Below are positions 41,425 through 58,886 of a stretch of 64,000 nt of DNA, in pieces; position 1 is the first letter of the stretch; each line of letters opens with the position of its first letter. Below the pieces are notes generated by a model that was not told where the DNA came from, did not search any database, and saw only the letters and a program-made list of their open reading frames with translations. This stretch comes from Ralstonia pickettii (lineage in GTDB: Bacteria; Pseudomonadota; Gammaproteobacteria; Burkholderiales; Burkholderiaceae). The position numbers were made by a program, and so were the translations under genes. Location: contig NZ_MCGB01000069.1 in assembly GCF_001699815.1 (NCBI RefSeq), positions 30,159 to 94,158 on the forward strand. The letters are read 5' to 3'.

Positions 41425-44400
41425 TCACTCCACCTTGAACGGATAGCTGGCGGTCTTGCCGTCGCCCTGGAACGCCTTGGCTTCCGGCTGGTACATGCGG
41501 AAGTAGCGCACCGGCGGCAGTGCAAAGCGGCCCGGCAGCGAGAAGCGCACCAGCTGGCGCAGCACGGTCGGGCGCTCCAGCGCGGGCACCGGCTGGTTGT
41601 ACGAGAGCTGGCCCATTTCATACGCGGCTTTGCGCTCGAACGCCTGCGCGCCATTGCCTTCGTTCGGCTCACCCTTCAGGCCGTCGATCTGGATGCCCCA
41701 TGTGGTGGCCTCCACTTCGGCGCCCGGCGGCAGCGGCACTTCGACCAGGCCGTAACGATACGTGCCCTGGCGCGGGGTCAGCACGACCTCGTCGACGTAG
41801 AGTGCGTTGCTGTCGAGTGTGTCGCCCGGCTTGACCGGCTTGGCGGTAAAGGCGATGCCGCTGCTGCTGGCGCCGGCCGCCGGCTGCTTGGGCGCTTTGG
41901 GGTCCGGCTTGGCCGGTGCCGAATCGAGTGGCTCCAATCGGTACAGCTTGCGCTCCACCGTGATCGGCAGCTTGGAGGCCTCAGCCGCGCGGCTGCGGTA
42001 CGACACGATGGCCGATTGTGTGGTCACGTCGGTCGGAGCCGCCGTCAGGTCCAGCGCGGCGGGGGCTTGTGCGCCGGTCCAGCGCCACGTCGGCACACCA
42101 ACCGGAGAGCGCGTCGCCTGCCAACCGCCCGCCGAGACGGCCGGCTGGATGGTGGCAACGCTGGCGCCTTGCAGGCCACCCAGACCCTTCTGCAGCCAGA
42201 CCAGCGCGACAGCACGGTCGATCGTCGGCAGGGCCGCGCTGGCGCGCGCCAGCAGCGGCGCCGGGTCGGCAGCCGAGCGCCCGCCGCCCATCAGCAACAG
42301 GCTCTGCACCAGCGGCGAGGTGTTGGCAGCCAGCGCACTGCGTGCAGCAATCTCGGCAGAGACCAGCGCTTCCGGCACCGGCTGACCGATCTGGCGCATC
42401 AGCTGTGCCGTCAGCACCGTCGCGACCTGGCGCCCGCGCGGCGAATCCGGCGCCACGAAGATCAGGCTGTCGCCCGCTGCGGGGTCGGCATCAGCCGTGG
42501 CCTTGGCCGCCTTGCCGCCACTGGGCGCAAGCTCGTTAGCCACGCCTGAGAGCGGCGTCGCCACCGGCAGGCCCATCTCATTGGCAAACCACAGCGCCAG
42601 CGCGCGGTGCAGCAGCGGCTCGTTCTGGCTGGTGCGCTTGTAGGCTTCGAGCACCTGCTTCCAGTTGTCTGCCGGCAGGCTGATGCCGACCGAACGGCTG
42701 GCAAGCCAATCCGCGTAATACGCATACGACGTGATCAGCGCGCTGCTGGTGGTCAGCTCGCCCCACCAGCCGAAGGTGCCGTTGGTGCCTGCCAGCAGTG
42801 CGAGACGCTGGCGTTGCGTGCGCAGCAGCGCGTCGACGCCTTGCGTGCCGGCCGGACCGCCATCGCCCAGGCGCGTGCCGGTGGCTGCCAGACTCTGCTG
42901 GGCGAGTGCCAGTGGGATCAGGCGGCTGGCCGTCTGCTCGGCGCAACCGTACGGATATTCGATGAGGTCATCGGCCACGCGAGCAAACTGGCTGGCGGTG
43001 TTGCCGACCACCCGCAGGCGCACGTCGCGCGCATCAGCCGGCAGGCCAAGCGGCAGGCGCGTGCCCTGCAACTGCGTGAGCGGGACGACGTTTTCGCGGT
43101 CGGCCAGCCAGCCGGTCGCATCCAGCTTGAGCGTGGTCTGCAGGCGGTCCGAAACCTTGTCGTCCTGCTTCAGCTCGGCATTCACCACACCCGCCTGCAG
43201 CGCCGTGACGGGCGCGCGCAGGTAGTTGGCGCCGCGCTTGAGCGTCACGCGCTGGTTGATGTTCAGGCCAGCGCCCGAGACGATCCAGTCGGCGGTGATG
43301 TCCTTGTCGGTTTGGTTGAAGGCGACCATGTCCAGGCGCGGCTGGTCGGTCTCGCGGAAGCGTTGTGGGCCCGTCCATTTCAGGTACAGCCGTTTGTCGG
43401 AGCGGATGCTCGCGGTGCGCTGGCCGACGATGCCGTCCGATGCGCCGGTGGTGGACACCGCGCGCACCGTGATGCGCCAGCGCGCCAGCGAATCCGGCAT
43501 CTTGAAGGTCATGCGCGCACGGCCGTCGGCGCCGGTCTGCAGGTTGGCGACCCAGGCAGCGGTGTCCTGCTCATCACGGCGGGGACGCTCGAGCACTTTC
43601 ACGCCGCGCTCGTTGTGGCGGCCATACGTGCCGCCCGGCTTGCCCGGCAACGAGGCGAGCGCCAGGTCGTAGCTGATGAAACTCTGGCTCGACGTGGTGC
43701 GCACGCTGTTGCGGCGGGGGTGGTAGAAGAAATCGACGATGCTGGGCGCCACTTCGGGCTGCAGCACGTAAATCATTTCGTCGACCACCGACACGGTCAG
43801 GTTGGCCGGCACGGGCTTGCCCGCCAGCGCGCTGGTCAAGTCCAGCGTGACGGTCTCGCCCGGCGCGTAGACGGCCTTGTCCGCATGCACGCCCAGGTCC
43901 AGCGTCGGTTGCGTGACGACGATGCCGGCGTTCTGGAACACCATGTCGCCATCGCGCACGTATAGCACCGAGAACGTCATGTTCGGCGCGAACTCCGCAC
44001 CGATCTTGATGCGGGCGCGGTACTGCGACGGCGTGACCTTCTGCAGGCTCAGCCATTCGCCGCCGCGCGTGAGCAGCGCGTGGTGCTCGACCTTGTCACG
44101 TTCGAGCGTGAGCAGCGCATCGTCCACCGGCAGCGGGAACGTGATCAGCGCTTCGGCCGTGTCGCCAATCTGGTAGCGATCGCGGTCGAACACCATTTCG
44201 ATGTTGCCCGGCACAGTCTGCACGCCATCGCCGGCCACCCAGTGGCTTGATGCGGCAAGCAGGTTGCCGGCCGCATCGCGCACCGACAGCGTGTACGAAC
44301 CCGGCTGGTCGAACTTGACCGGGAACGTGGCGTTGCCCTTGGCATCCGGCGCGAGCGTGCCTTCGGTGCGCGTGCGCGTTTCCAGGCGCACCAGATCCCA

Positions 44401-46209
44401 CTTGGCGGGCGGCGCGCTGGCACCGCTTGCGCCACCGACAACCGGCATCGGCGTGAGCGTGAACGACACGTTCTGGCCCGGCGTGGTGAAGTTCGACGTG
44501 GTCGACAGCTTGTACGGCGTGGCGCCGCGCGCGATCAGCAATTCGCGCGTGACCTTCACGCGGTACGCCGCGCCGTCGTTGGCAAACACGGTCACCACGT
44601 AGCGGCTGGGCTCCTTGGCGGCGGGCAACTCCAGCTTGGCGTTGCCGTCACCATCGGTGGTCAGCTCCTGCTGCTCCAGCTTGACGGGGAACAGGCCCGC
44701 GTAACGCAGTTCGCCCTCCACCATCGTCACCTGTTGTGCGCGCAGGTTGACCGACACCTTGCCGTTCTTGACCGGCTTGCCGTCCGGATAGCGCAGGCTG
44801 ATCTTGCCCTTGACCGCTTCGCCCGTGCCGTAGCTGGCCTTGTCCAGCGACAGGCTCACGTCAAAGTGCGGCTTGATGTATTCGGCCACGCGGAAGGCGC
44901 CGCCGTACGTGCCGCCGTTGTAGTCGAAGCGCAGCGAGTAGCCACCGGCCGGTGCGTTGGATGGCAGCGTAAAGCGCGCGTCGGCGCCCATCTCGCCCGC
45001 CAGCCCCGTGGTGGAGGTGGCCACCGGCGCGCCGTTCGGGTCAAGCACTTGCAGCTTGATGTCGCCGGCCGCCGGCACGGTCGATTCGATCGCGTTCTTG
45101 AAATTGCGGCCGATGAACTTGACGCTGACTTCGTCGCCGGGGCGATACAGCGGGCGATCGGTAAAGGCGTACAGCTTGGTGTTGTAGATCTCGCTGTCGT
45201 AATAGAAATTCTCGGAGATGAACACGCCGCCCGCGCGGTCGCTGCCGATCACGTAGCTGCGTTCGGGCGACACGTGGCGCAGGTCGGCCGTGCCGTCGAC
45301 CTCGGTGGTGCCGGAAGCGAGCACGCCTACGCCGTCGGTCCAGTTCACCGATGCACCGCTGACCGGCTTGCCGCTCTTGCGCTCGGCCGTCCACACCATC
45401 ATCCCTTGCGAAGTGCCCTTGGTGACGGCCACGGTGTCCGACACAAACAGCAGCGTGTGCGCACGGTACGCGCCAATCACGGCTTCAACGATGTACAAAC
45501 CGGCGGGCAGCTTGCCAACCGGGATCATCACGTTGCCGGCGTTCTGCGGCATCCATTCGCTGCTGCTGCCCTCGAGCTTCACGTCCTTGGGCGGTGCGAT
45601 GGGCTTGGCGTCCCAGATCGGGTAGCGAAAGCGGCCCAGCAGTTCGTAGCCCTTGAGCGGCGCGTACTGCGGGTTGTTCGAGAAGCGCGTGGGCGCGGTC
45701 ATCTGATCGCCCATGCTGAACTGCGGCGCAGTCTCTACGGCCTTGCTGCGCGTGGCGAACGACAGCACGCGTTGCCAAGCGCGGCGGGCCTGGCGCGTCC
45801 AGTTGTCCCACAGATAGGCGAGCGTGTTGGCCAGACCTTCGCCCGTGTAGTTGGCCTTGACGTCGATGCGGTGCAGGTTCTTCTGCGCCTTCAGAAATTC
45901 CAGCGGCTGGGGCACGCGGTAGACGAGGATGTCCGCGCCGCCGTAGCGGGACAGTTCGTCCTTGTACTCGCGGCCCGGCGCTTCAAGGCGGACCATCGCT
46001 TCCTGATCAGTCCCGTAGCTCGCATCCGAGAGCAGGAAGAACGGCTGCCCCTTGAACGGCTCGTAGCCGCTGCCCGGCACGTCGAACAGCGTTGGGTTCG
46101 GCGCTTCCTGCGCATCGGCCGCGTGCGCTGTCGACACCGAAGCGACCAACGCCAGCACCGTCACGCAGACGGCGGCAACGAGATTGAACGACAGCCAACG
46201 GTTGCGCAT
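41425..46209 (-). CDS. Secreted bacterial alpha-2-macroglobulin (YfaS/MagD type)
   Basis: 1594-aa protease-trapping protein. A signal peptide (about 1-30, ending STAHA) has no lipobox Cys, unlike the lipoprotein YfhM type. MG-type beta domains follow, with the hallmark TDRPLYRPGDEVSVKFIGR; the alpha-2-macroglobulin core has DSLARWRITVRAVS and PYGCAEQTASRLIPLA. CAEQ begins near residue 1089 (bases 42934-42945) and matches the CxEQ thioester motif. GTNGTFGWWG follows in the thioester domain. P. aeruginosa MagD is a periplasmic relative in a six-gene operon. Neighbouring genes are 7-8 bp away, indicating one transcript. Confidence 0.93.
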   Translation of the reverse strand: MRNRWLSFNLVAAVCVTVLALVASVSTAHAADAQEAPNPTLFDVPGSGYEPFKGQPFFLLSDASYGTDQEAMVRLEAPGREYKDELSRYGGADILVYRVPQPLEFLKAQKNLHRIDVKANYTGEGLANTLAYLWDNWTRQARRAWQRVLSFATRSKAVETAPQFSMGDQMTAPTRFSNNPQYAPLKGYELLGRFRYPIWDAKPIAPPKDVKLEGSSSEWMPQNAGNVMIPVGKLPAGLYIVEAVIGAYRAHTLLFVSDTVAVTKGTSQGMMVWTAERKSGKPVSGASVNWTDGVGVLASGTTEVDGTADLRHVSPERSYVIGSDRAGGVFISENFYYDSEIYNTKLYAFTDRPLYRPGDEVSVKFIGRNFKNAIESTVPAAGDIKLQVLDPNGAPVATSTTGLAGEMGADARFTLPSNAPAGGYSLRFDYNGGTYGGAFRVAEYIKPHFDVSLSLDKASYGTGEAVKGKISLRYPDGKPVKNGKVSVNLRAQQVTMVEGELRYAGLFPVKLEQQELTTDGDGNAKLELPAAKEPSRYVVTVFANDGAAYRVKVTRELLIARGATPYKLSTTSNFTTPGQNVSFTLTPMPVVGGASGASAPPAKWDLVRLETRTRTEGTLAPDAKGNATFPVKFDQPGSYTLSVRDAAGNLLAASSHWVAGDGVQTVPGNIEMVFDRDRYQIGDTAEALITFPLPVDDALLTLERDKVEHHALLTRGGEWLSLQKVTPSQYRARIKIGAEFAPNMTFSVLYVRDGDMVFQNAGIVVTQPTLDLGVHADKAVYAPGETVTLDLTSALAGKPVPANLTVSVVDEMIYVLQPEVAPSIVDFFYHPRRNSVRTTSSQSFISYDLALASLPGKPGGTYGRHNERGVKVLERPRRDEQDTAAWVANLQTGADGRARMTFKMPDSLARWRITVRAVSTTGASDGIVGQRTASIRSDKRLYLKWTGPQRFRETDQPRLDMVAFNQTDKDITADWIVSGAGLNINQRVTLKRGANYLRAPVTALQAGVVNAELKQDDKVSDRLQTTLKLDATGWLADRENVVPLTQLQGTRLPLGLPADARDVRLRVVGNTASQFARVADDLIEYPYGCAEQTASRLIPLALAQQSLAATGTRLGDGGPAGTQGVDALLRTQRQRLALLAGTNGTFGWWGELTTSSALITSYAYYADWLASRSVGISLPADNWKQVLEAYKRTSQNEPLLHRALALWFANEMGLPVATPLSGVANELAPSGGKAAKATADADPAAGDSLIFVAPDSPRGRQVATVLTAQLMRQIGQPVPEALVSAEIAARSALAANTSPLVQSLLLMGGGRSAADPAPLLARASAALPTIDRAVALVWLQKGLGGLQGASVATIQPAVSAGGWQATRSPVGVPTWRWTGAQAPAALDLTAAPTDVTTQSAIVSYRSRAAEASKLPITVERKLYRLEPLDSAPAKPDPKAPKQPAAGASSSGIAFTAKPVKPGDTLDSNALYVDEVVLTPRQGTYRYGLVEVPLPPGAEVEATTWGIQIDGLKGEPNEGNGAQAFERKAAYEMGQLSYNQPVPALERPTVLRQLVRFSLPGRFALPPVRYFRMYQPEAKAFQGDGKTASYPFKVE

Positions 46210-46217
46210 GAGTTTTT

Positions 46218-46922
46218 CTACCGTGTCAAAAAGGCCAGACGAAACACGCCGATGAAGTTGGGGTTGCCGCTCTGCGGCTGCCAGCGCGAGTCTTTCCATT
46301 GCATCAGTTCAGAGACCGGGACCGCACGCAGGCCGTTGTCGGTGCGGGTAACGGTGCCGGTGTGGTAGGCGATGTAGCGATCCATCCAGATCATCAGATG
46401 CTGGTCGTCGCCTTGATCGAAGAAGAGCAGATCGCCAGGGAGCGCCTGGTTGACGTCCTTCGCAATGAATCGGCTGTTCTGCTGGATGAGCCCGAGCGCC
46501 GACACATACGCGCCGGTGCTGCCGTCGAAGCGCGCCCACCGCTGCGTGAGCGTGCGCTGGGCGGGCGTGAGATTCAGCTCGGGCGGCAGTTGCCGTGTGG
46601 ATTCTGCATCGCGCATGCCGTTGGCGCGCAGCCAGCGGGCGTCGTGCGTGCGCAGCGCCTCGCCGGCGGCAAAGCGCACCAGCCCGGCACAGTCGCGGTG
46701 CGTCCAGCGCGGCGTCGGGCCCTGGCGGAGCTGCTCGTTGACGATGCGCACGAACCACGCACGGAACATGCTGGATTGGTCCGGCGTGAGCGCATCGGCA
46801 TCCGCGGGCGCCGTATCGGCCCAGCCTGACAGCGCATGCACAGACGGAGCGAGCAGGCTGGCTCCCACCGCCGTCAACCAACGGCGGCGGTTCAACGCAG
46901 CGGCCTGGGCGCGCAGCGTCAT
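46218..46922 (-). CDS. YfaT-type DUF1175 protein, NlpC/P60-like
   Basis: 234-aa exported protein. The N terminus [20 protein letters not shown] looks like a Tat signal. The mature part shows an NlpC/P60-like order: [11 protein letters not shown] (Cys78), [20 protein letters not shown] (His175) and YHTGT (His187). This suggests a papain-fold peptidase or amidase acting on peptidoglycan peptides, which is my inference. The start overlaps the DUF2138 stop (ATGA). It precedes the macroglobulin gene by 8 bp. Confidence 0.84.
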   Translation of the reverse strand: MTLRAQAAALNRRRWLTAVGASLLAPSVHALSGWADTAPADADALTPDQSSMFRAWFVRIVNEQLRQGPTPRWTHRDCAGLVRFAAGEALRTHDARWLRANGMRDAESTRQLPPELNLTPAQRTLTQRWARFDGSTGAYVSALGLIQQNSRFIAKDVNQALPGDLLFFDQGDDQHLMIWMDRYIAYHTGTVTRTDNGLRAVPVSELMQWKDSRWQPQSGNPNFIGVFRLAFLTR

Positions 46923-48769
46923 TGCGAGCTGGTGCTGTCTTGGGAAGCGGGCGCCACCGCCGTGGCCGGCACATCCGCCGACGGCCCTGGCGATACCGCT
47001 GCGTCAACCGCCGCCGGCGTGCCATCTCCGCCGGCAGGCAGGCCGCGCCCGCTCGACAGCCACGTCACCGGCACCCAGCCGCGCGACGACAGCACACCGC
47101 CATCCAGCGCCAGCGACACCGGCGCGTACCCCGACAACGCCTTGAGCTTGGGAAACAGATGCGTCTGCGCGGCGTTGAGGAACACCGCTTCCTGATCGGC
47201 GGGCAGCGCGGCACCGGCTTCGCGGCGGACGAGCGGCGCGAGCGACGCGGGCGTCATCGTCAGGACGATGCGATCGGCCTTGTCCTTCGGCAGGCTATCC
47301 GCCACGGCGGGGAAGCGCTTCGCGAGCACCGCCAGGGCGTCTTCAACGAGGCGCGCGTCTGGCGAGAACACGACCACGTCGCCCGCAATGGCCAGCGTGA
47401 CCGGGAAGTAGCGATCCGCCGACAGCTGCGCCGCAAACGGTGCACCGGCCGATTGCGCTGTACCGTAGCGCGCGCTGACCGGGCGCTGCCACAGCGTGGC
47501 GTTGGCGGGGCCCGGCTTTGTCGTCACCGGCAGGCGCTTGTACGGACCGGACTTGTCGTCGGCCTGCGCCTTGGCTTCGTACGAACCGACAATCTGGCCG
47601 AACAGCGCGCCGAGCGCCGGCTTGACCGCCTCGGCCTGCGACGCCGACGACAGCTTCGCCACGAACAACGGCGCCACCAGCGACGACTTGCCGTACCAGC
47701 ACGCAGCGGCTGGCCCTGCAAACGCATCGCCGACGTGCGCGGCGGCTTCGCTAATCTCCTTGGCGTCGCCGGCCACGGACTTCAGCAGCGTGCCGGCGGC
47801 CTTCCAGTCGACCGGCAGTGTCGCGCACGCGGCAGGATCAGATGGCAACGCGCGCCAAAGCGCGGCGTTGTCCCACTTTGCCGACAGCCGCGCCGGGTCG
47901 ATGAGCGCGGCGCTCTGCCAGCCGTTGCCCGCGCCGTCCTTACCCGATCCGAAGTCGAAACGCAGCGCTTCAATGCCAGGAAAATACTGCTGATAACCGA
48001 ATGACAGATAGTTGGCGCTCACCACAACGTGATGGCCCGTCGGCTCCTGCGCGGGCAGCGCGTACGCCGTGGCTTGCACGTTGCGCTTGCCGGCATCGTC
48101 GGAAAACAGGGCCGCCAGCGCGTTCGCCTGCTTGGAAATCGGCTTGCCGTCCTTATCCAGCAGCATGCCGGGCTCGGACAGCGCGATCAGCCGGTCGCCC
48201 TTGCTGGCAATCAGGATCGAACGCGTGGCCGAGAGCCTGAGCGCGTAGACCGGCGCGCCCGAATCGCCCAGCCCATCGGCGACCTTGCTGAGCTGCGCGT
48301 CGCTCGTCGCCACGGTGGCGACGGCTTCCAGCGCCTTGGCCAGGCCGTTGCGCTGCATCGAGAGCACCCAGTAGCGCAGCTTGTCGTCCGGGCCCCGCCA
48401 CAGCATCACGCGCGCGGGCTCGTCAAACACATGCTTGAGCACGGTCTCGGCCAGATCGAGCTTCTGCTCGTACGCCAGGCGGCGCAGCGCACCGGCCACC
48501 GAGAGGCGGTCGTCGTTGCCTTCGTAATAGGCGACGAAATCTTCGGTCAGCACATCGCGCAGCAGCGGCACGCGCAGCACGTCGCGCGGCAGTTGCGACA
48601 GGCTTTGGCTGTCGATCAGGGCGTCGGGATAGGTCAGATCGAGCTGGACCTGGCGGGCGTGCAGCGCGCGTGTACGGCCAAACGGGTGCCAGACCATCTG
48701 CACCACCGCCGTGCCGGCAACGACCAGGGCGACCGCACCAACGGCGATCTGCTTGCGTGTGAGCTTCAT
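46919..48769 (-). CDS. YfaA-type DUF2138 protein, membrane-anchored
   Basis: 616-aa protein with an N-terminal signal anchor ([20 protein letters not shown], residues 5-24) and a large, presumably periplasmic, domain without a recognisable catalytic motif. The C-terminal 40 residues are Pro/Ala/Ser-rich and probably flexible. It corresponds by family and position to the first gene of the E. coli yfaA-yfaT-yfaS-yfaQ-yfaP set and to MagA of P. aeruginosa (mapping from memory). First gene of the operon; no clear Shine-Dalgarno precedes the ATG (the GGAGG there is on the other strand). Confidence 0.82.
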   Translation of the reverse strand: MKLTRKQIAVGAVALVVAGTAVVQMVWHPFGRTRALHARQVQLDLTYPDALIDSQSLSQLPRDVLRVPLLRDVLTEDFVAYYEGNDDRLSVAGALRRLAYEQKLDLAETVLKHVFDEPARVMLWRGPDDKLRYWVLSMQRNGLAKALEAVATVATSDAQLSKVADGLGDSGAPVYALRLSATRSILIASKGDRLIALSEPGMLLDKDGKPISKQANALAALFSDDAGKRNVQATAYALPAQEPTGHHVVVSANYLSFGYQQYFPGIEALRFDFGSGKDGAGNGWQSAALIDPARLSAKWDNAALWRALPSDPAACATLPVDWKAAGTLLKSVAGDAKEISEAAAHVGDAFAGPAAACWYGKSSLVAPLFVAKLSSASQAEAVKPALGALFGQIVGSYEAKAQADDKSGPYKRLPVTTKPGPANATLWQRPVSARYGTAQSAGAPFAAQLSADRYFPVTLAIAGDVVVFSPDARLVEDALAVLAKRFPAVADSLPKDKADRIVLTMTPASLAPLVRREAGAALPADQEAVFLNAAQTHLFPKLKALSGYAPVSLALDGGVLSSRGWVPVTWLSSGRGLPAGGDGTPAAVDAAVSPGPSADVPATAVAPASQDSTSSQ

Positions 48770-48977
48770 GGAGGAATCGTCGGCAAGGCTGGAGGGGCCG
48801 GCGACTTGCTGGAATCTGCTCCGCTGGAGGGCGCGTAGATTGTAAAAAGTGCCGGTCTATAACCGGGAAATCATAGCGGTTGGCATGTTAAGGCGGGTTA
48901 ACGTCTCAAGAAAATACGGAACCGACAGCACCAGTGTTGTTTGGCGTCTGCACACGGCGCCTTGGCGAAAAGCGGAC

Positions 48978-49007
48978 AAAAAAAAGCCCGGCACATGGCC
49001 GGGCTTT
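48978..49007 (-). terminator. Intrinsic terminator of the rpoBC operon
   Basis: A 10-bp GC-rich stem (48983-48992 with 48998-49007) with a 5-nt loop is followed on the minus strand by eight U (A-run 48978-48985). It lies 21 nt after the rpoC stop and isolates the yfa/mag operon from RNA polymerase transcription. Confidence 0.93.
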
Positions 49008-49028
49008 GATGGTGTTGCTTGCGTTCGC

Positions 49029-53258
<4,230 letters not shown>

Positions 53259-53342
53259 TCCAAACTCCTTGAGTTTGAGGCTGGCGCCCTGGTGTGACCC
53301 AAAGGCGCCGGCCCTAAATCTTCGTCAATGGCTGCTGTTACC

Positions 53343-53371
53343 AGGGCATGGCGATGTTGCCGCCATGCCCT
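53343..53371. other. 11-bp perfect hairpin between rpoB and rpoC
   Basis: Arms 53343-53353 and 53361-53371 are exact reverse complements with a 7-nt loop, 14 nt after the rpoB stop. No U-tract follows. Probably an mRNA processing or stability structure that adjusts rpoC relative to rpoB. Confidence 0.7.
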
Positions 53372-53385
53372 CACCGCATCGGCGC

Positions 53386-57492
<4,107 letters not shown>

Positions 57493-57786
57493 GGGATCTC
57501 CGAATCATCGCAAGTGCGCGCGACGGACTTAAGGCGATAAGGCACGCCTGACACTTGAGGTGTTCAGCGACTGGTGACGGGATTTGGCGGTTGGCCGCTA
57601 CCAACCTCTGGCTGACGGTACTGCGCGCGCCACCCGCACATGAGCCCATGGAGCCCATGCTACGGACGGGGGAGCACCCGACCAAACTTGCCTTCTGCAG
57701 TCGGTTCAGAAGACAAACATCAGCGGACTGCGAACTGCCTAGTGTGCCACTGATGTTTGGCCTCTGCTGGCCTTGTCCTGGCCGGC

Positions 57787-57803
57787 TGCCGGAAAACCCG
57801 GCA
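57787..57803 (-). promoter_or_regulatory. Start-proximal leader hairpin of rpoB
   Basis: TGCCGG and CCGGCA arms (6 bp) enclose a 5-nt loop; on the minus strand the core reads CCGGGTTTTCCGG, identical to the rpsD leader hairpin at 15729-15741. The flanking base pairs differ but remain complementary in both copies. Confidence 0.5.
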
Positions 57804-57820
57804 AAGAGACTTCAACGATA

Positions 57821-57848
57821 CTTATAGCGTGACTGCGGGATCGCTCAA
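57821..57848 (-). promoter_or_regulatory. Promoter candidate for rpoBC
   Basis: On the minus strand TTGAGC (57843-57848), 16 nt, TATAAG (57821-57826), downstream of the post-rplL terminator hairpin. Leader about 320 nt. Confidence 0.55.
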
Positions 57849-57867
57849 CAATCGGCCCCACAAGCGC

Positions 57868-57905
57868 AAAAAGGCTGGCGCCGGGAAATCTCCCTTTGCC
57901 AGCCT
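57868..57905 (-). terminator. Terminator or attenuator after rplL
   Basis: An 8-bp stem (57872-57879 with 57898-57905), with an inner 4-bp stem (57883-57886 with 57891-57894), is followed by five U on the minus strand. It lies 36 nt after the rplL stop. In E. coli partial termination at this position sets the ratio of ribosomal protein to RNA polymerase mRNA. Confidence 0.75.
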
Positions 57906-57941
57906 CCATCGCGTACCAGGTACGGCACGCGAGACCTGCAC

Positions 57942-58316
57942 TTACTTGGCTTCGGCTTCCGCGCCGGCTTCCACCAGCTTCTTCACCAGCTCGTCGGCGG
58001 TCTTCTTGTCGACGCCTTCCTTCACGGGCTTCGGTGCGCCATCGACCAGGTCCTTGGCTTCCTTCAGGCCCAGGCCGGTGATTTCACGCACGGCCTTGAT
58101 GACGCCAACCTTGTTCGCGCCGGCGCTCTTCAGCGTCACGGTGAATTCGGTTTGCTCTTCAGCGGCAGCAGCGCCACCAGCAGCAGCCGGACCGGCCACG
58201 GCCACGGCAGCAGCCGACACGCCAAACTTCTCTTCGAACGCCTTGACCAGGTCGTTCAGTTCCATCACGGACATCGCGCCAACGGCTTCCAGGATGTCGT
58301 CTTTGGTGATTGCCAT
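57942..58316 (-). CDS. rplL: 50S ribosomal protein L7/L12
   Basis: 124-aa stalk protein that recruits translation factors. N-terminal dimerisation helices ([19 protein letters not shown]), an Ala-rich hinge ([17 protein letters not shown]), and C-terminal factor-binding domain ([20 protein letters not shown]) are clear. 63 bp behind rplJ. Confidence 0.99.
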   Translation of the reverse strand: MAITKDDILEAVGAMSVMELNDLVKAFEEKFGVSAAAVAVAGPAAAGGAAAAEEQTEFTVTLKSAGANKVGVIKAVREITGLGLKEAKDLVDGAPKPVKEGVDKKTADELVKKLVEAGAEAEAK

Positions 58317-58379
58317 TTGAATAACTCCAGAATGTGATTCGGTATCGATCGTGCGATCTGTACGTGGTGCCGCAGCCTA

Positions 58380-58886
58380 TTAGGCCGCTGCAGCCTCGCC
58401 TTCGCCTTGCTTGGCAGCCAGGGCACCCAGGGCGCGGGCAAAGCCCGACACCGGCGCCTGCATGACGAACAGCAGCTTGCTGAGCAGTTCTTCGCGGCTC
58501 GGAATCGTTGCCAGCGCCTTCACGGCGTCGACGTCGAGAACCTTGCCATCGTACGAACCAGCGCGCAGCACCAGCTTGTCATTGCCCTTGGCGAAATCGT
58601 TCAGCACCTTGGCCGGGGCCACTGCGTCTTCGGAAATACCGTAGATCAGCGGGCCGGTCAGTTGCTCGGCGAGTTCGGCAAACGGCGTGCCTTCAACAGC
58701 GCGGCGTGCCAGCGTGTTCTTCAGAACGCGCAGGTAGACGCCTTGCTGGCGCGCTTGCGCGCGCAGCTTGGTCAGATCGCCAACCGTGATACCGCGATAT
58801 TCGGCGACGACGATGGTCGAGGCCTTGGCGACTTGCGCCGTTACCTCGGCCACGACGGCCTTCTTATCTTCGAGATTGAGTGCCAC
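58380..58886 (-). CDS. rplJ: 50S ribosomal protein L10
   Basis: 168-aa stalk base protein. [37 protein letters not shown] and the C-terminal helix that binds L7/L12 dimers ([20 protein letters not shown]) are diagnostic. A 375-bp region upstream contains the likely L10 leader. Confidence 0.99.
   Translation of the reverse strand: MALNLEDKKAVVAEVTAQVAKASTIVVAEYRGITVGDLTKLRAQARQQGVYLRVLKNTLARRAVEGTPFAELAEQLTGPLIYGISEDAVAPAKVLNDFAKGNDKLVLRAGSYDGKVLDVDAVKALATIPSREELLSKLLFVMQAPVSGFARALGALAAKQGEGEAAAA

Larger units (their letters stand above)
57493..57941 (-). promoter_or_regulatory. rplL-rpoB intergenic region (no gene)
   Basis: 449 bp. In transcription order: a terminator hairpin (57868-57905), a promoter candidate (57821-57848), a start-proximal hairpin (57787-57803), then a long leader. 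The leader contains a 10-bp stem joining 57714-57723 and 57750-57759. The arrangement suggests that only part of the rpl transcription reaches rpoB and that rpoBC also has its own start. No credible ORF seen. Confidence 0.65.

Noticed and set aside
41418..41672. N-terminal extension of the DUF2300 protein into the macroglobulin gene
   Set aside because: The extension is a frame-shifted shadow of the macroglobulin 3' end; the ATG at 41417 starts a proper signal peptide.
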